Shown here piece by piece: positions 52,443 through 62,527 of a stretch of 64,000 nucleotides of DNA. The translations under genes were made by a program, and so were the position numbers. The notes under the pieces were generated by a model. The model had not been told where the DNA came from. It was given only the letters and a program-made list of their open reading frames with translations, and made no database searches. Numbering within the stretch: the stretch's first letter is position 1; each line of letters opens with the position of its first letter. The DNA comes from DASVTU01 sp036387415 (lineage in GTDB: Bacteria; Acidobacteriota; Blastocatellia; Pyrinomonadales; Pyrinomonadaceae), in contig DASVTU010000039.1 of NCBI GenBank assembly GCA_036387415.1, forward strand, positions 124,001 to 188,000, in the 5' to 3' direction.

Positions 52443-53414
52443 CTATTCTTGCAGCGCGGAGATGGCGGAGGCCGGAGCGGCTTTGGCTTCGGGCGCGGGT
52501 TCGCAGTAAGCGTAGACGCGATTGCGTCCGGTGTTCTTAGCGCGGTAGAGCGCGGTATCGGCCAGTTCGACGAGTTCGATGGGGTCGCGCGTGTCTTCTG
52601 GAAACGAGGCGACGCCGATGCTGATGGTGATGCGGAGCGGACGCTCGATTTCCGCCGAGCCACGACGCGTCGCGGAAAAGACGTGGGCTTCAATCTCTGT
52701 GCGGACGCGTTCGGCGGCAATCAATCCTTGCGCGCAGTCGGCGTTCAAGAGAAAGGCCGCAAACTCTTCGCCGCCGAAACGCGCCGCCACATCGCCCGCA
52801 CGCAAGGCGCGTGTAACGACCGAACCGACCTCCTCAAGCGTCTGACTGCCGACGAGATGACCGTACTTGTCGTTGACATCTTTGAAGTGGTCTAAGTCCA
52901 TCATGAGCACGCAGAAGGGGCGACCTTCGGATTCTGCGCGGGCGGATTCGCGTCGGAGTTCGCAGAAGAAAGACTTGCTGGTGAGGAGTCCGGTCAATTC
53001 GTCGTGCGCGAGTAGACGATGGATATGACGTTGAAACTCGCGGTCGATGTCGTCGAGTAACTCGAAGCGCAGGAGATGTTCGCCGACAGTGATTTTGTCG
53101 CCGTCCTGTAGGTAGGCTTCGGCGATTGGTTGACCGTTGACGAGCGTGCCGTTGGTTGATTTGAGGTCGTTGATGCGATAACGCGTGTCGCCCGTCTGCG
53201 TGTCTTTCTCGGTCGTGATGCGCGCGTGCAGACGCGAGGCGCGCGCATCGTTGACGCGCACGTCAGCTTCGAGCGCGCGGCCTAAAATAACTTCGTCGCG
53301 TTCGAGCGGAATCGGTGCGGCGATGAGTTCGCCGCGCAGGAAGACGAGCGCGGGTCGTCGTTCACGCGCCTGCTGCGCGGTCGTGGAAATAAGTTGGGTC
53401 GAATCCTGGCTCAA
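52443..53414 (-). CDS. FHA-domain diguanylate cyclase
   Basis: 323 residues. The N-terminal FHA domain (about 38-118: LGRALEADVRVND, RLHARI, STNGTLVNG) binds phosphothreonine peptides. The C-terminal GGDEF domain has MDLDHFKDVNDKYGH and the active GGEEF (214-218), so c-di-GMP synthesis is expected. The inhibitory RxxD site RAGD (205-208) is present, so product inhibition is likely. No membrane segment. An FHA input links it to Ser/Thr kinase signalling. Confidence 0.92.
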   Translation of the reverse strand: MSQDSTQLISTTAQQARERRPALVFLRGELIAAPIPLERDEVILGRALEADVRVNDARASRLHARITTEKDTQTGDTRYRINDLKSTNGTLVNGQPIAEAYLQDGDKITVGEHLLRFELLDDIDREFQRHIHRLLAHDELTGLLTSKSFFCELRRESARAESEGRPFCVLMMDLDHFKDVNDKYGHLVGSQTLEEVGSVVTRALRAGDVAARFGGEEFAAFLLNADCAQGLIAAERVRTEIEAHVFSATRRGSAEIERPLRITISIGVASFPEDTRDPIELVELADTALYRAKNTGRNRVYAYCEPAPEAKAAPASAISALQE

Positions 53415-53574
53415 TGGTGTATTCCTGAAGATTCAGAACTTGCAATGGGAGAAACCGGGCGGATACGGCACGACGTGTAATCTTAACGCGCGTGGGGCGG
53501 CCTCGGCAACGAAGTTACGACCGAAAGAGCGCAACGACGACGCGGACGAGCGCCGATGCCACGCGCGTGTTGTC

Positions 53575-53604
53575 TTGTCGCACGCACGCGGATGCTTCTA
53601 TAAT
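53575..53604 (+). promoter_or_regulatory. sigma70 promoter of ribA
   Basis: TTGTCG (53575-53580), 18-base spacer, perfect TATAAT (53599-53604), about 110 bases before the RibA ATG. The leader has a short hairpin (GATTCG with CGAATC) but not the conserved elements of an FMN riboswitch. Confidence 0.6.
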
Positions 53605-53714
53605 CACTCGAATTATTAACTCTCGCGCCAGTATCGGAAGTGATTCGAGTTTGTATCTCGGAAGACGAATCTTCGGAGGCGCGTGCGAAAGTTTTATTAG
53701 TTTCGAGGAATGTT

Positions 53715-54368
53715 ATGGAATTGGAAGAAGAGAAGGCAGAGGGTTGTTCGTGGGTGTCGCGTCCGCTGTCGGTGGCGCGCATCGCGGACGCCGATGCGAA
53801 GTTACCGACTGTGGCGGGCGAGTTTCGCATCGCAGGTTATCATTCGCTCGATAGCGACGAAGAGTTTGTCGTGCTCTACAAAGGCGCGATGCGCTCCGAC
53901 GTGCCGACGTTGGCACGCATCCACTCGCAATGCCTGACGGGCGATGTGTTCGGCTCGACCAAATGCGACTGTGGGCCGCAACTCGGTCGCGCGATGGAGT
54001 TGATTGAAGAGGCGGGACGCGGAGCCATCGTCTATCAACTTCAAGAGGGGCGCGGCATCGGCATCATCAACAAGATTCGCGCCTATCGTTTGCAGGACGA
54101 GGGCGCGGATACGGTAGAAGCAAACGAACGTCTGGGATTGGCCGTGGATTTGCGCGAGTATAAACAGTGTGCCGAAATCCTCTTCGACCTCGGCCTGTGC
54201 AAGGTGCGTATGATGTCGAATAATCCGCTCAAACTGCGCGCGATGGAGGAAGCCGGACTCGAAGTGGTTGAGCGCGTGTCCATCGAAGTGCCGCACACCG
54301 ACGCCGCCATGCACTACCTCCGCACCAAGAAAGAGAAGATGGGACACCTGCTCGAAACCATCAAGTAG
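53715..54368 (+). CDS. ribA: GTP cyclohydrolase II
   Basis: 217 residues. Opens GTP to the first riboflavin intermediate. Zinc ligands Cys73, Cys84 and Cys86 ([17 protein letters not shown]), then [23 protein letters not shown] and MSNNPLK, all typical of RibA. It is a free-standing RibA without the RibB domain. The ATG at 53715 follows GAGG; the frame reaching 53640 is in the leader. No other rib gene is near. Confidence 0.93.
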   Translation: MELEEEKAEGCSWVSRPLSVARIADADAKLPTVAGEFRIAGYHSLDSDEEFVVLYKGAMRSDVPTLARIHSQCLTGDVFGSTKCDCGPQLGRAMELIEEAGRGAIVYQLQEGRGIGIINKIRAYRLQDEGADTVEANERLGLAVDLREYKQCAEILFDLGLCKVRMMSNNPLKLRAMEEAGLEVVERVSIEVPHTDAAMHYLRTKKEKMGHLLETIK

Positions 54369-54948
54369 AGCATCGCGGCGTCAACGTGCGCGCCTCATGA
54401 TTCCGCCATTGACGCCGCCCCCGTTTCCCGTACACGTCTCTGCCTCTACACCTCCGCGACGAGTTTGCGGCGACGGGATGAATCGCCTGCGCGCGTGTCG
54501 AAATCAGTCGCGGCGATTCTCCCAACTCCGTCCCGCACATCTATGCTAAACTGCGAATCCAGAGTCGCGGCCAGGTGAGACGGATTCGAGCGCAAACGAA
54601 CTTCGGCGTACAGGCCAACGCGGCGTCAATATTCAAATTTTCATAAGCCTTCAATTTTTCGTAGAAAAATTTCTCGCACTCATGTCTACGAATTCGCTCA
54701 AAGCTCTGTTTATTCAAGGGTAAAGCGTTCGCAGTCCAGACGCGCGGAACGTGGAACGCCAGTTGCCGTTTTGCTCGTCAACAAAGGGTTCGGCAATCGC
54801 GGACGGCTTCATTTCCATGAGAGCGCCGACTCGACACATGAAGTTTACGGCGTCCCTCGCACACGTTCAAATCTTCGTACTCTTGCGGGCGACTCACACC
54901 AAACTATCCGCACTGAGCCGCTCGACAATTGAAAATTTGGAGGCTTAA
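54369..54948 (+). other. 580-base gene-free interval, leader of the Oar-like receptor
   Basis: No convincing ORF on either strand. It contains the CATCTATGCT motif at 54538-54547 (an extended -10-like sequence also seen before HU), T-rich tracts around 54630-54680 with a small hairpin (TTTTTCGTAGAAAAA), and GGAGG just before the receptor ATG. A long, possibly regulated 5' leader is likely. Confidence 0.5.
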
Positions 54949-57900
54949 ATGAAAAGAGAAACATTCTCAAGGAACGGCATGAGATTTCTTTTGTGCTTCC
55001 TTGCCCTTCCCCTGCTTTTCTCTGGACTCACCTTCGCACAATCCGGCAGGTCTACCGTGCTCGGAACGGTGAAAGACCCGCAGGGCAACGTCGTCGCGGG
55101 CGCGACCGTCACACTCACCAACGTCGAAAAAAACTTCACACGCACACAGACCACCAACGAAGATGGCGGCTATCTTTTCACCGCCGTGCCGCCTGACCTC
55201 TATCGTCTCGAAGTCGAAGCGAGCGGCTTCAAGAAAGCCGTCGCTCCCGATGTCCGTGCGCTGGTGGACACGCCCGTCGAAGTCAGCGTCCAACTCGAAG
55301 TCGGTCTCAACACCGAATCCGTCACCGTCACCGCCGGAACCGAAGCGCCTCTCAACACGACCGACGCCACCATCGGCGCGGCCTTTGAGGGACAACGCAT
55401 CGAACAACTTCCGCTCAACGCGCGCAACGTCGTCGGGCTGCTTTCGCTCCAAACAGGCGTGACGCGCACGGGCTATGTCAACGGCGGTCGTGCCGACCAG
55501 TCCAACATCACGCTCGACGGCGTGGACGTGAACGAACAGCAGTCAGGTCTCGACGTAGTGACGGACGAAGCCTTCGCCAGCGTCCTCCGCTCGACTCCTG
55601 ACTCGCTTCAGGAGTTTCGCGTCACGACGACCAACCCGAACGCCGAGCAGGGACGCTCCTCCGGCGCGCAAGTGTCGCTCATCACCAAGTCGGGCACCAA
55701 TGAATTCCACGGCTCGCTCTTTGAATACCATCGCAACACCGTGACGACCGCCAACGATTGGTTCAACAATGCGGCTGGCGTCGCCCGCCCGCAGTTGCTA
55801 CGCAACATCTTCGGCGGCTCCATCGGCGGCCCCATCAAGAAAGACCGCGCCTTCTTCTTCGGCACTTACGAAGGCTTTCGCGAGGCTTCCGAATCGCCCG
55901 TACTACGCGAAGTACCATTGGCAACGCTCGGTCAGGGCATCGTGCGTTATCGCACCGAGAGCGGCGCGAGCGACCTCAGTTGTCCGCCGGGCACGCCCGC
56001 CGGAGTGCTGTGTCTCAACACAGCCCAAATCAACGCGGCTTACATCGACGCCAACGGCGTTACACCCGGCATCAATCCGGCGGCGCTCGCCACCCTTGCC
56101 GATGCCGCGCGCCGCTATCCGGCCAACGACTTCACCATCGGCGACGGTCTCAATACCGCCGGATTTCGTTTCAACGCCAAGACGCCCGCGCGTCTGAACA
56201 CCTACATCGCGCGCTTCGATTTTAATTTGACCGACAGGCAGAATCTTTTCGTGCGCGGCAACTACCAGAGCGACCAGGTGACGCTCGCCACCTACGGCGA
56301 CACCGATTGCAGCGGCGGCTCTGACCGCATCCAGTGCTTCCCCGACACGCCGCCGCTCACGCTCTGGAACCATCCGAAGGGCATCGCCATCGGCCACACA
56401 TGGACGGGCACCAGCACTTTCGTCAACCGTTTCACCTACGGCTTCACGCGCGCCGCCTTCACACAAAACGGCGACTCGCAGGCCAATCGCACCAACTTCC
56501 GCTTCATCTATTCGCCCTTTAGCTACGCGCGCACGCTCAGCCGGACGACGCCTTTGCATAACTTCATCAACGACGCATCGTGGGTCAAGGGCACGCACGC
56601 GCTGCAATTCGGCGGCAACATCCGTCTTATCCGCAACAATCGCACGTCGTTCGGTTCTTCCTACGACAACACCATCACCAACCCGTCCTGGTACGATTGC
56701 TCCGGCGACGTGGTTATCTTCGATAACGAAACCTGCGGCAACCTGATTTTCCCGGACGTCTCCGAAGGTTCTCTGACCGAACTGCGCGATGCGCTGACGG
56801 CCATCATCGGTCGCGTCTCGCAATACGGCGTCAACGTCAACTACAACCGCGACGGCAGCATCCTTCCCATCGGTCAGGGCATCGCCCGTTCTTTCGCCAC
56901 GGAAGAGTATGAAGTCTACTTGCAGGACACGTGGCGTCTGCGACAAAACCTGACGCTTAACTACGGCCTGCGTTGGTACACTTCGACGCCCGTCTATGAA
57001 CGCAACGGCTTGCAGGTCGCGCCCGTCGAAAGTCTCGGCGAATACTTCGAGCGGCGTCGCGCCGGAGCTGAAGCCGGTCGCCCCGTCAACGACCCGATTA
57101 CGATTGACGTGGCGGGCAAAGTCAACAACCGCCCCGGCTACTACGAGCAGGACTGGAACAACTTTGCGCCGTCGGTCTCCATCGCGTGGTCGCCCGATTT
57201 CGGAGACAACTTCTTCGGCAACCTCATCGGTCGCAACGGCAAGAGCGTCATTCGCGGCGGCTTCCGCATGACGTACGACCGCATCGGCAGCCAACTTGCC
57301 GTCAACTTCGACCTCAATTCGCCGCTCGGCTTCAAACTCAGCGACACCATCGGCCCCAACACCTACAACGTCGCTGACCGCCTCGCGCCTCTCTTCACCG
57401 GAGTCGGGCAAGGCGTCCGTTCGCTGCCCGGCCTCAACATCAGCCCGACTCTGACCTTCCCGCTCGTCACTCCGTCCGACGAAGACCAACGCATCGAACG
57501 CTCGCTCGATAGCACCTTGACGACGCCCTACAACTACAGCGTCAACGTCTCCTACGGGCGCGAAATCGGCAGAGGTCTCTCCTTCGAGACGAGTTACGTC
57601 GGTCGCTTTGCGCGCAATCTCCTCGCGCAGCGCGACATCATGCACCTCAACAACATCAAAGACCCGCAATCCGGCATGACCTGGTACGAAGCCATCAACC
57701 AACTCGTCGACCTACGCTATCAGGGCGTGCCGATTACTTCGGTGGCGAACATTCCGTTCTTCGAGAACGTCCTGCCCGGCCTCGCCGGAACTTTCGACGT
57801 GCTCGGCAACAACGTGGCGCTCTCGGCCACGCAGTCAGCATATCGACGCGTCGCGTTCAGTCGTCTCGGCGGTCGCAACACGACCGACTACACGTTCGTC

Positions 57901-58803
57901 CAACTGCTCTGGGACGACGGCCTCTCACCGCTCGGCAACAATCTCTTTTTCCACCCGCAATATGCTGCGTTTGCGGCGTGGTCAACCATCGCGCGCTCGA
58001 ACTACAACTCGGCGCAGTTCAGCGTCCGACAGAGATTCAAGAACGACGTCACGTTTGACTTCAACTACACGTTCGCCCACTCGCTCGACAACGCATCGGG
58101 ATTGCAGAACGCGGCGAGCTTCGCTTCGTCGGCCTTCGTCACCAATGCGCTCGACATCGACCAGAGTTACGCCGATTCCGATTTCGACGTGCGACACATC
58201 ATCAACGCCAACTGGCTCATCGGACTGCCGTTCGGCAGGGGCAAAGCCTACTTCAGCGACAACAACAAATTCGTCAACGCTCTTGTCGGCGGCTGGCAGT
58301 TGTCTGGAATTTTCCGTTGGAACTCCGGCCTGCCCGTCGTCGGCGCACCCTTCGACGCCGACCGTTGGGCGACAAACTGGAACGTGCAATCAAACGGCGT
58401 CCGCATTCGTCCGCTCCAATCGTCGCCGACGCGAACCGGCAATCCGAATCTCTTCGCAGACCCGACCGCAGCGATGCAGAGTTATCGCAACGCGCGTCCC
58501 GGCGAAGCGGGCGACCGCAACACGCTACGCGCACCCGGCTACATCTCGCTCGACGCGGGTTTGAGCAAGAGTTTCTCGATGCCGTGGGAGGGACATTCGT
58601 TGCAGTTCCGTTGGGAGGTCTACAACGTCACCAACACGCAGCGTTTCGACGGTTCCACCATCGCCGACCTGAGTCTGCCGCGCGACCCCTTCCTCGGTCA
58701 GGAACCGGGACAGGATTTCGGCAGATTCACCTCGACGCAAACGCCACTCAACGAGAACAAAGCGGGGCGCGTGATGCAGTTTGCGTTGCGCTATCAGTTC
58801 TAA
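54949..58803 (+). CDS. Oar-like TonB-dependent outer-membrane receptor with carboxypeptidase-regulatory domain
   Basis: 1284 residues. Signal peptide (about 1-30, ending TFA), then a carboxypeptidase regulatory-like beta domain (about 35-110: VLGTVKDPQGNVVAGATVTLTN in part), a plug (about 115-245: LPLNARNVVGLLSLQTGV, NITLDGVDVNEQ) and a long beta-barrel that ends in the outer-membrane signature ...ALRYQF with terminal Phe. Acidobacteriota have many such receptors, often near glycan or siderophore genes, but the ligand here is unknown and no SusD-like partner is present. GGAGG precedes the ATG. Confidence 0.92.
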   Translation: MKRETFSRNGMRFLLCFLALPLLFSGLTFAQSGRSTVLGTVKDPQGNVVAGATVTLTNVEKNFTRTQTTNEDGGYLFTAVPPDLYRLEVEASGFKKAVAPDVRALVDTPVEVSVQLEVGLNTESVTVTAGTEAPLNTTDATIGAAFEGQRIEQLPLNARNVVGLLSLQTGVTRTGYVNGGRADQSNITLDGVDVNEQQSGLDVVTDEAFASVLRSTPDSLQEFRVTTTNPNAEQGRSSGAQVSLITKSGTNEFHGSLFEYHRNTVTTANDWFNNAAGVARPQLLRNIFGGSIGGPIKKDRAFFFGTYEGFREASESPVLREVPLATLGQGIVRYRTESGASDLSCPPGTPAGVLCLNTAQINAAYIDANGVTPGINPAALATLADAARRYPANDFTIGDGLNTAGFRFNAKTPARLNTYIARFDFNLTDRQNLFVRGNYQSDQVTLATYGDTDCSGGSDRIQCFPDTPPLTLWNHPKGIAIGHTWTGTSTFVNRFTYGFTRAAFTQNGDSQANRTNFRFIYSPFSYARTLSRTTPLHNFINDASWVKGTHALQFGGNIRLIRNNRTSFGSSYDNTITNPSWYDCSGDVVIFDNETCGNLIFPDVSEGSLTELRDALTAIIGRVSQYGVNVNYNRDGSILPIGQGIARSFATEEYEVYLQDTWRLRQNLTLNYGLRWYTSTPVYERNGLQVAPVESLGEYFERRRAGAEAGRPVNDPITIDVAGKVNNRPGYYEQDWNNFAPSVSIAWSPDFGDNFFGNLIGRNGKSVIRGGFRMTYDRIGSQLAVNFDLNSPLGFKLSDTIGPNTYNVADRLAPLFTGVGQGVRSLPGLNISPTLTFPLVTPSDEDQRIERSLDSTLTTPYNYSVNVSYGREIGRGLSFETSYVGRFARNLLAQRDIMHLNNIKDPQSGMTWYEAINQLVDLRYQGVPITSVANIPFFENVLPGLAGTFDVLGNNVALSATQSAYRRVAFSRLGGRNTTDYTFVQLLWDDGLSPLGNNLFFHPQYAAFAAWSTIARSNYNSAQFSVRQRFKNDVTFDFNYTFAHSLDNASGLQNAASFASSAFVTNALDIDQSYADSDFDVRHIINANWLIGLPFGRGKAYFSDNNKFVNALVGGWQLSGIFRWNSGLPVVGAPFDADRWATNWNVQSNGVRIRPLQSSPTRTGNPNLFADPTAAMQSYRNARPGEAGDRNTLRAPGYISLDAGLSKSFSMPWEGHSLQFRWEVYNVTNTQRFDGSTIADLSLPRDPFLGQEPGQDFGRFTSTQTPLNENKAGRVMQFALRYQF

Positions 58804-58836
58804 TTCAAGCGACGCGCCGACGCACGCGTCCAAATC

Positions 58837-58870
58837 AAAACGGGCTGAGGCTTAGGCTTCAGCCCGTTTT
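58837..58870. terminator. intrinsic terminator after the Oar-like receptor
   Basis: AAAACGGGCTGA (58837-58848) pairs perfectly with TCAGCCCGTTTT (58859-58870), with a ten-base loop. Works on both strands. Confidence 0.88.
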
Positions 58871-58909
58871 CAATTTCGGCGCTCGTCGCTACTTCGCGCA
58901 AAGGATGTT

Positions 58910-59566
58910 CTAAGGTTTTGGCGAGCTCTTGCCGATGCGTTCTGCGTCTTTGGCGATGGCTTGGCTGAGTTCGATGATGGCGGCGAGGTCGCGGCTGGCC
59001 TTTGTCGCGGCTTTGGCGTCAACTACGTCGGGGTTTTTGAAGACGGAACTCCTGACGAAACTCTGTATTTTCCGGTCGAGAAAAAGGAACGACGCTTTTA
59101 GTTGCGACACATCCTCCGCGCTCTGGTAGGGCGCATTCGCGTCTTCGGGTTTGGGAAGCTGTAGATTGTTCTTGAGACGGCGGGCGCGTTTCTGTATCTC
59201 TGCTGCGGCATCGGAGATGAGTTTGTAGTCGGGCGTCCCCGGCACCTTCGCCACCGCCATCAACTGATTATTAACAACCTGTATGCGCCCATAGTCTTCG
59301 CTGATTTGCTCGAACGCCAGTTTTATCTCCTCCTCCGTCGGAGGCTTGTTCGCCTCCCTCTCCATCTCGCGCATGATGCGTTCGCGCTCGCGCACACTCG
59401 GCGCGCGGACGGACGAATCGGGCGCTCCGGTCGTAAACGTCGGCGGCCTCTGTTCTACGTTCTGTTTCTGTTGTGCATTGAGCGGGACGGCGGACGCGAG
59501 CAGCAGGACGAAAACGACCATCAACAACAAACTATCCGGCGCAAATTTCGCGCAAACACTTTTCAT
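58910..59566 (-). CDS. secreted helical hypothetical protein
   Basis: 218 residues from MKSVCAKFAPDSLLL, with GGAGG ten bases upstream. A signal peptide (about 1-31, ending LNA) is followed by an all-helical mature part with many Lys/Glu (IMREMEREANKPPTEEEIKLAFEQ, IQKRARRLKNNL) and a C-terminal helix. Proteins of this layout are common in Acidobacteriota; function unknown. Convergent with the receptor gene across the terminator. Confidence 0.65.
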   Translation of the reverse strand: MKSVCAKFAPDSLLLMVVFVLLLASAVPLNAQQKQNVEQRPPTFTTGAPDSSVRAPSVRERERIMREMEREANKPPTEEEIKLAFEQISEDYGRIQVVNNQLMAVAKVPGTPDYKLISDAAAEIQKRARRLKNNLQLPKPEDANAPYQSAEDVSQLKASFLFLDRKIQSFVRSSVFKNPDVVDAKAATKASRDLAAIIELSQAIAKDAERIGKSSPKP

Positions 59567-59666
59567 GGCAACCTCCAAAAACAGATTCGGGTTTACCTCG
59601 GTGTGTGGGGTAGTATATGCGCCTTAGACTTTTTCTGACAAACTCTTTGTAGAAGGCTCGACGGAA

Positions 59667-60950
59667 GTGACGGAACGTATCTACCGCGACCCCGTTCACA
59701 ACATTATTCGCCTCCGCACCAACACGGACGAAGGCCGTTTGATGGTGCGTCTCATCGACTCGTTCGAGTTTCAACGCCTGCGCCGCATCAAACAGCTCGG
59801 CCTCGCGCTCTACACCTATCAGGGCGCGGAACATTCGCGCTTCACGCACTCGCTTGGCGTGCTCCACTTGATGACGCGAGTGCTCGACCGTCTCGGCGAA
59901 ATCTACGAGATTGACGAGATGGATAGAGCGGCGGCGCGTGCGGCGGCCTTGCTCCACGACATCGGCCACGGCTCCTTCTCGCACGTCATGGAAAAGGTGC
60001 TCCACTTCCATCATGAGGCGTGGACGGTCGAAGCCGTCCTGAGCGACGAGACGGAGGTCGGGCGTGTGCTCCGTCGCTTCTCGCCGGAGTTGCCGCGTCG
60101 TGTCGCGGACATCATCGAGGGAAAATTCCAACCCGCCTTTCTCGCCCAACTCGTCTCCTCGCAACTCGACGTTGACCGCATGGATTATCTCCTGCGCGAC
60201 TCGCTCATGACGGGCGCGAAATACGGCATCTACGACCTCGAATGGATTATCAACGCGCTCGCCGTCGATAAGGATGCCGACCGCATCTACGTCACGGCGC
60301 GCGGGCTCTACGCCGTCGAAGAATATTTGCAGGCGCGTTATTACATGTTCCGGCAAGTCTATTTTCACCGGACGCTGCGTTCGGCGGAAGCGGTCTTGCG
60401 TTCGGCGTTGCGACGTGCGCTCGAACTCCTCACGGCGGGCGCGAGTGATGTCTGGTGCGCGCCCAACACGGCGTTCGAGAAGGTCTTGCGTCGCCGCCCG
60501 CTCACGCTCGCCGACCATCTGGAGATGGACGACTCCGACGTGCTCTTTCACGTCAAGCAATGGCAACACGCCGCCGACCCCATCCTCAGCGACCTCAGCC
60601 GTCGCTTCATCGGTCGCCGTCTATTCAAAGCCATCGACCTCGACATGCCCCACAACGAGCAGGCGGACTTCATGGCAGCGGCTCGCCAGTGCGTCGCCGC
60701 GCAGGGTTTCGTGCCCGAATACTATTTCATCGAAGACCACGCCAGCGACGTGCCTTACTACTCCTACTACAACGCCGAGGGCGCGGAACCCAAAGCGCGC
60801 ATCTACGTCGAAGACGGCTACGCGCGCCCGTCGATACGCGAGATCAGCGAAATCAGCGAAGCCGTACGCGGACTACGCGGCTACCACCTCCACCGCGTCT
60901 GCTTCCCGACCGAAGTCAAAGATGAAGTCTACAAGCTCTATCACCGATGA
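59667..60950 (+). CDS. HD-domain phosphohydrolase (SAMHD1/dGTPase-like)
   Basis: 427 residues. Opens with [12 protein letters not shown] and has the metal set His61 ([13 protein letters not shown]), His97-Asp98 ([12 protein letters not shown]) and Asp in [16 protein letters not shown], matching the YdhJ/SAMHD1-like HD family that often hydrolyses dNTPs. Start is a GTG. It ends at a near-perfect 33-bp inverted repeat. Confidence 0.88.
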   Translation: MTERIYRDPVHNIIRLRTNTDEGRLMVRLIDSFEFQRLRRIKQLGLALYTYQGAEHSRFTHSLGVLHLMTRVLDRLGEIYEIDEMDRAAARAAALLHDIGHGSFSHVMEKVLHFHHEAWTVEAVLSDETEVGRVLRRFSPELPRRVADIIEGKFQPAFLAQLVSSQLDVDRMDYLLRDSLMTGAKYGIYDLEWIINALAVDKDADRIYVTARGLYAVEEYLQARYYMFRQVYFHRTLRSAEAVLRSALRRALELLTAGASDVWCAPNTAFEKVLRRRPLTLADHLEMDDSDVLFHVKQWQHAADPILSDLSRRFIGRRLFKAIDLDMPHNEQADFMAAARQCVAAQGFVPEYYFIEDHASDVPYYSYYNAEGAEPKARIYVEDGYARPSIREISEISEAVRGLRGYHLHRVCFPTEVKDEVYKLYHR

Positions 60951-60955
60951 GAAGC

Positions 60956-61048
60956 AGGGACAAACGATAAGAAATTGGCTCATTGATTTAATGACAATGA
61001 ATCAATGAACCGATGAATCAATGAGCCAATTTCTTATCGTTTGTCCCT
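60956..61048. repeat. perfect 33-bp inverted repeat
   Basis: Arms 60956-60988 and 61016-61048 are exact reverse complements, with a 27-base spacer. The spacer itself contains AATCAATGAACCGATG, an imperfect echo of the inner arm. Purine-rich arm first, as in the rest of the family. It separates the HD hydrolase from a GNAT gene on the same strand. Confidence 0.9.
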
Positions 61049-61057
61049 TGAGTTGTT

Positions 61058-61540
61058 ATGCCTGACATGCTGGTCAATCTGTTGAAGTTGCCGACGCTTG
61101 AAGGGGCGTTGGCTTCGGCACGTGAAGCGGGTGCGATGGTGCGGCGTGCGCGGGCATACGAGATAACGCCTGTACGTGAGTTCGTCGAGAAGAATTTCAG
61201 CGCGGCGTGGGCGGACGAGATTTCGGTCGGCTATGCGAACAAGCCTGTTTCTATTTATATTGCCACACGCGAGGGCGCGGTCGTCGGTTTCGCCGCCTAC
61301 GAATGCACGCGCCGTGCTTTCTTCGGCCCGACGGGTGTGGTCGAGAGCGAACGCGGTCGTGGCATCGGTCGCGCATTGCTCATCGCATGTCTGTGGGGCT
61401 TGCGTGAATTGGGATACGCGTATGGCATCATCGGCGGTGTCGGGCCGTCCGAGTTCTACGCGCGCAACGTCGGCGCAATCGTCATCCCGGATTCCGCGCC
61501 CGGCATCTACGGCGACCCGTTGAGGCATCGGAGCGATTAG
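61058..61540 (+). CDS. GNAT family N-acetyltransferase
   Basis: 160 residues. The acetyl-CoA-binding motif VESERGRGIGRALLIACL (about 102-119) and the preceding FAAYECTRRAFFGPTGV strand are typical of GNAT enzymes. The acceptor substrate is unknown. The start lies ten bases after the inverted repeat. Confidence 0.85.
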   Translation: MPDMLVNLLKLPTLEGALASAREAGAMVRRARAYEITPVREFVEKNFSAAWADEISVGYANKPVSIYIATREGAVVGFAAYECTRRAFFGPTGVVESERGRGIGRALLIACLWGLRELGYAYGIIGGVGPSEFYARNVGAIVIPDSAPGIYGDPLRHRSD

Positions 61541-61600
61541 CGTTTGAAAATCAACGGCATCCGAAATTCCCGTCTCTCGAAAGACTATTTGAAGGATTGC

Positions 61601-62527
61601 ATGTCGCAGCACCGTCTTTCTCTTTTCATCATCCTTTTCATATCTCTCTCGTGCATGACGTTTGGCGCGCAAGCGGCTGTCGTCGAGCGACGCTTGCGCG
61701 TAGCGGTGCTCGATTTCGGAGAGACGGAGACGGGCAGACGCGCGGCTGACCGCGTGGCAGGAGCATTGACGCCGACACGCGATGCCACGGCGACAAACAA
61801 AACATCCGTTATCGACCGCGAGCAGGCACGCGCCGCCGCACGCGGCAACGGTTACGCGGGTTCGCTCAATCTCACGCTCGAAGATGCCCGCACGCTCGGC
61901 GCGGCTATCGGCTGCGATTTTTTCATCACGGGCGAAGCGCAGACGGTGCGGCGTTCGCCCTCCGACAGAGCCGCGCATTACGAAGCCTATGCCGCCATCT
62001 TCATCGTCTCGACGCGCACCGGACGACTGTTGAAGTGGGAACGTCCGAGCACGACCGCCGCGACGCCGCAACAGGCTGAGAGCGCGTTGCTCGTAGAATT
62101 GGAGAGCCGCGCACGGACACTCTATCAGGCGGCCTTGCATGAAGCGCAGGAGAAGGAGGCGGGCGAGCGTGCGGCGCGATTGGCGCAGGCGGATGCGGAG
62201 GAAGTGTTTGAAGACCTGTCGGGCGTGGATGCAATGGAGCAGAACGATTTGCGACTACCGCAACCATATCGTCGTCTGCGTCCGCCATATCCAGAGACGG
62301 CGGCGCGTTATGAGGTCGAAGCGACGGTGGATGCGCTCGTCGATATTGACCGTGAGGGCGAGGTGAGCCGCGTCGAGATTACGCGTTGGGCAGGCTTCGG
62401 CCTCGATGATGCTGTCGTCGCCACCGTGCGCCAACTCCATTTCCGCCCCGCCATGCGCGAAGGCACGCCGCAACCCGTACGCGTCTTGCTGCGCTACAAT
62501 TTCCGCCGACCGCCAAAGACTAAATAG
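61601..62527 (+). CDS. periplasmic CsgG/FlgO-like protein with C-terminal TonB domain
   Basis: 308 residues from MSQHRLSLFIILF (GAAGG nine bases upstream); the frame back to 61544 is not needed. Signal peptide (about 1-25). Residues about 30-170 resemble the nucleotide-sugar-free fold of CsgG/FlgO/TolB-N proteins: LRVAVLDFGETETGRR, VIDREQARAAAR, LGAAIGCDFFITGEAQ. After a helical linker the last 75 residues form a TonB C-terminal domain (PYPETAARYEVEATVDALVDI, VSRVEITRWAGFGLDDAV, LHFRPAMREGTPQPV). TonB domain and CsgG-like domain in one protein is unusual. Confidence 0.78.
   Translation: MSQHRLSLFIILFISLSCMTFGAQAAVVERRLRVAVLDFGETETGRRAADRVAGALTPTRDATATNKTSVIDREQARAAARGNGYAGSLNLTLEDARTLGAAIGCDFFITGEAQTVRRSPSDRAAHYEAYAAIFIVSTRTGRLLKWERPSTTAATPQQAESALLVELESRARTLYQAALHEAQEKEAGERAARLAQADAEEVFEDLSGVDAMEQNDLRLPQPYRRLRPPYPETAARYEVEATVDALVDIDREGEVSRVEITRWAGFGLDDAVVATVRQLHFRPAMREGTPQPVRVLLRYNFRRPPKTK

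Noticed and set aside
53605..53714. FMN riboswitch before ribA
   Set aside because: The conserved FMN-aptamer elements are absent; only a small hairpin is present.
55903..57702. 599-codon minus-strand frame
   Set aside because: Antisense shadow of the Oar-like receptor, which has clear domains, a ribosome site and the terminal Phe.
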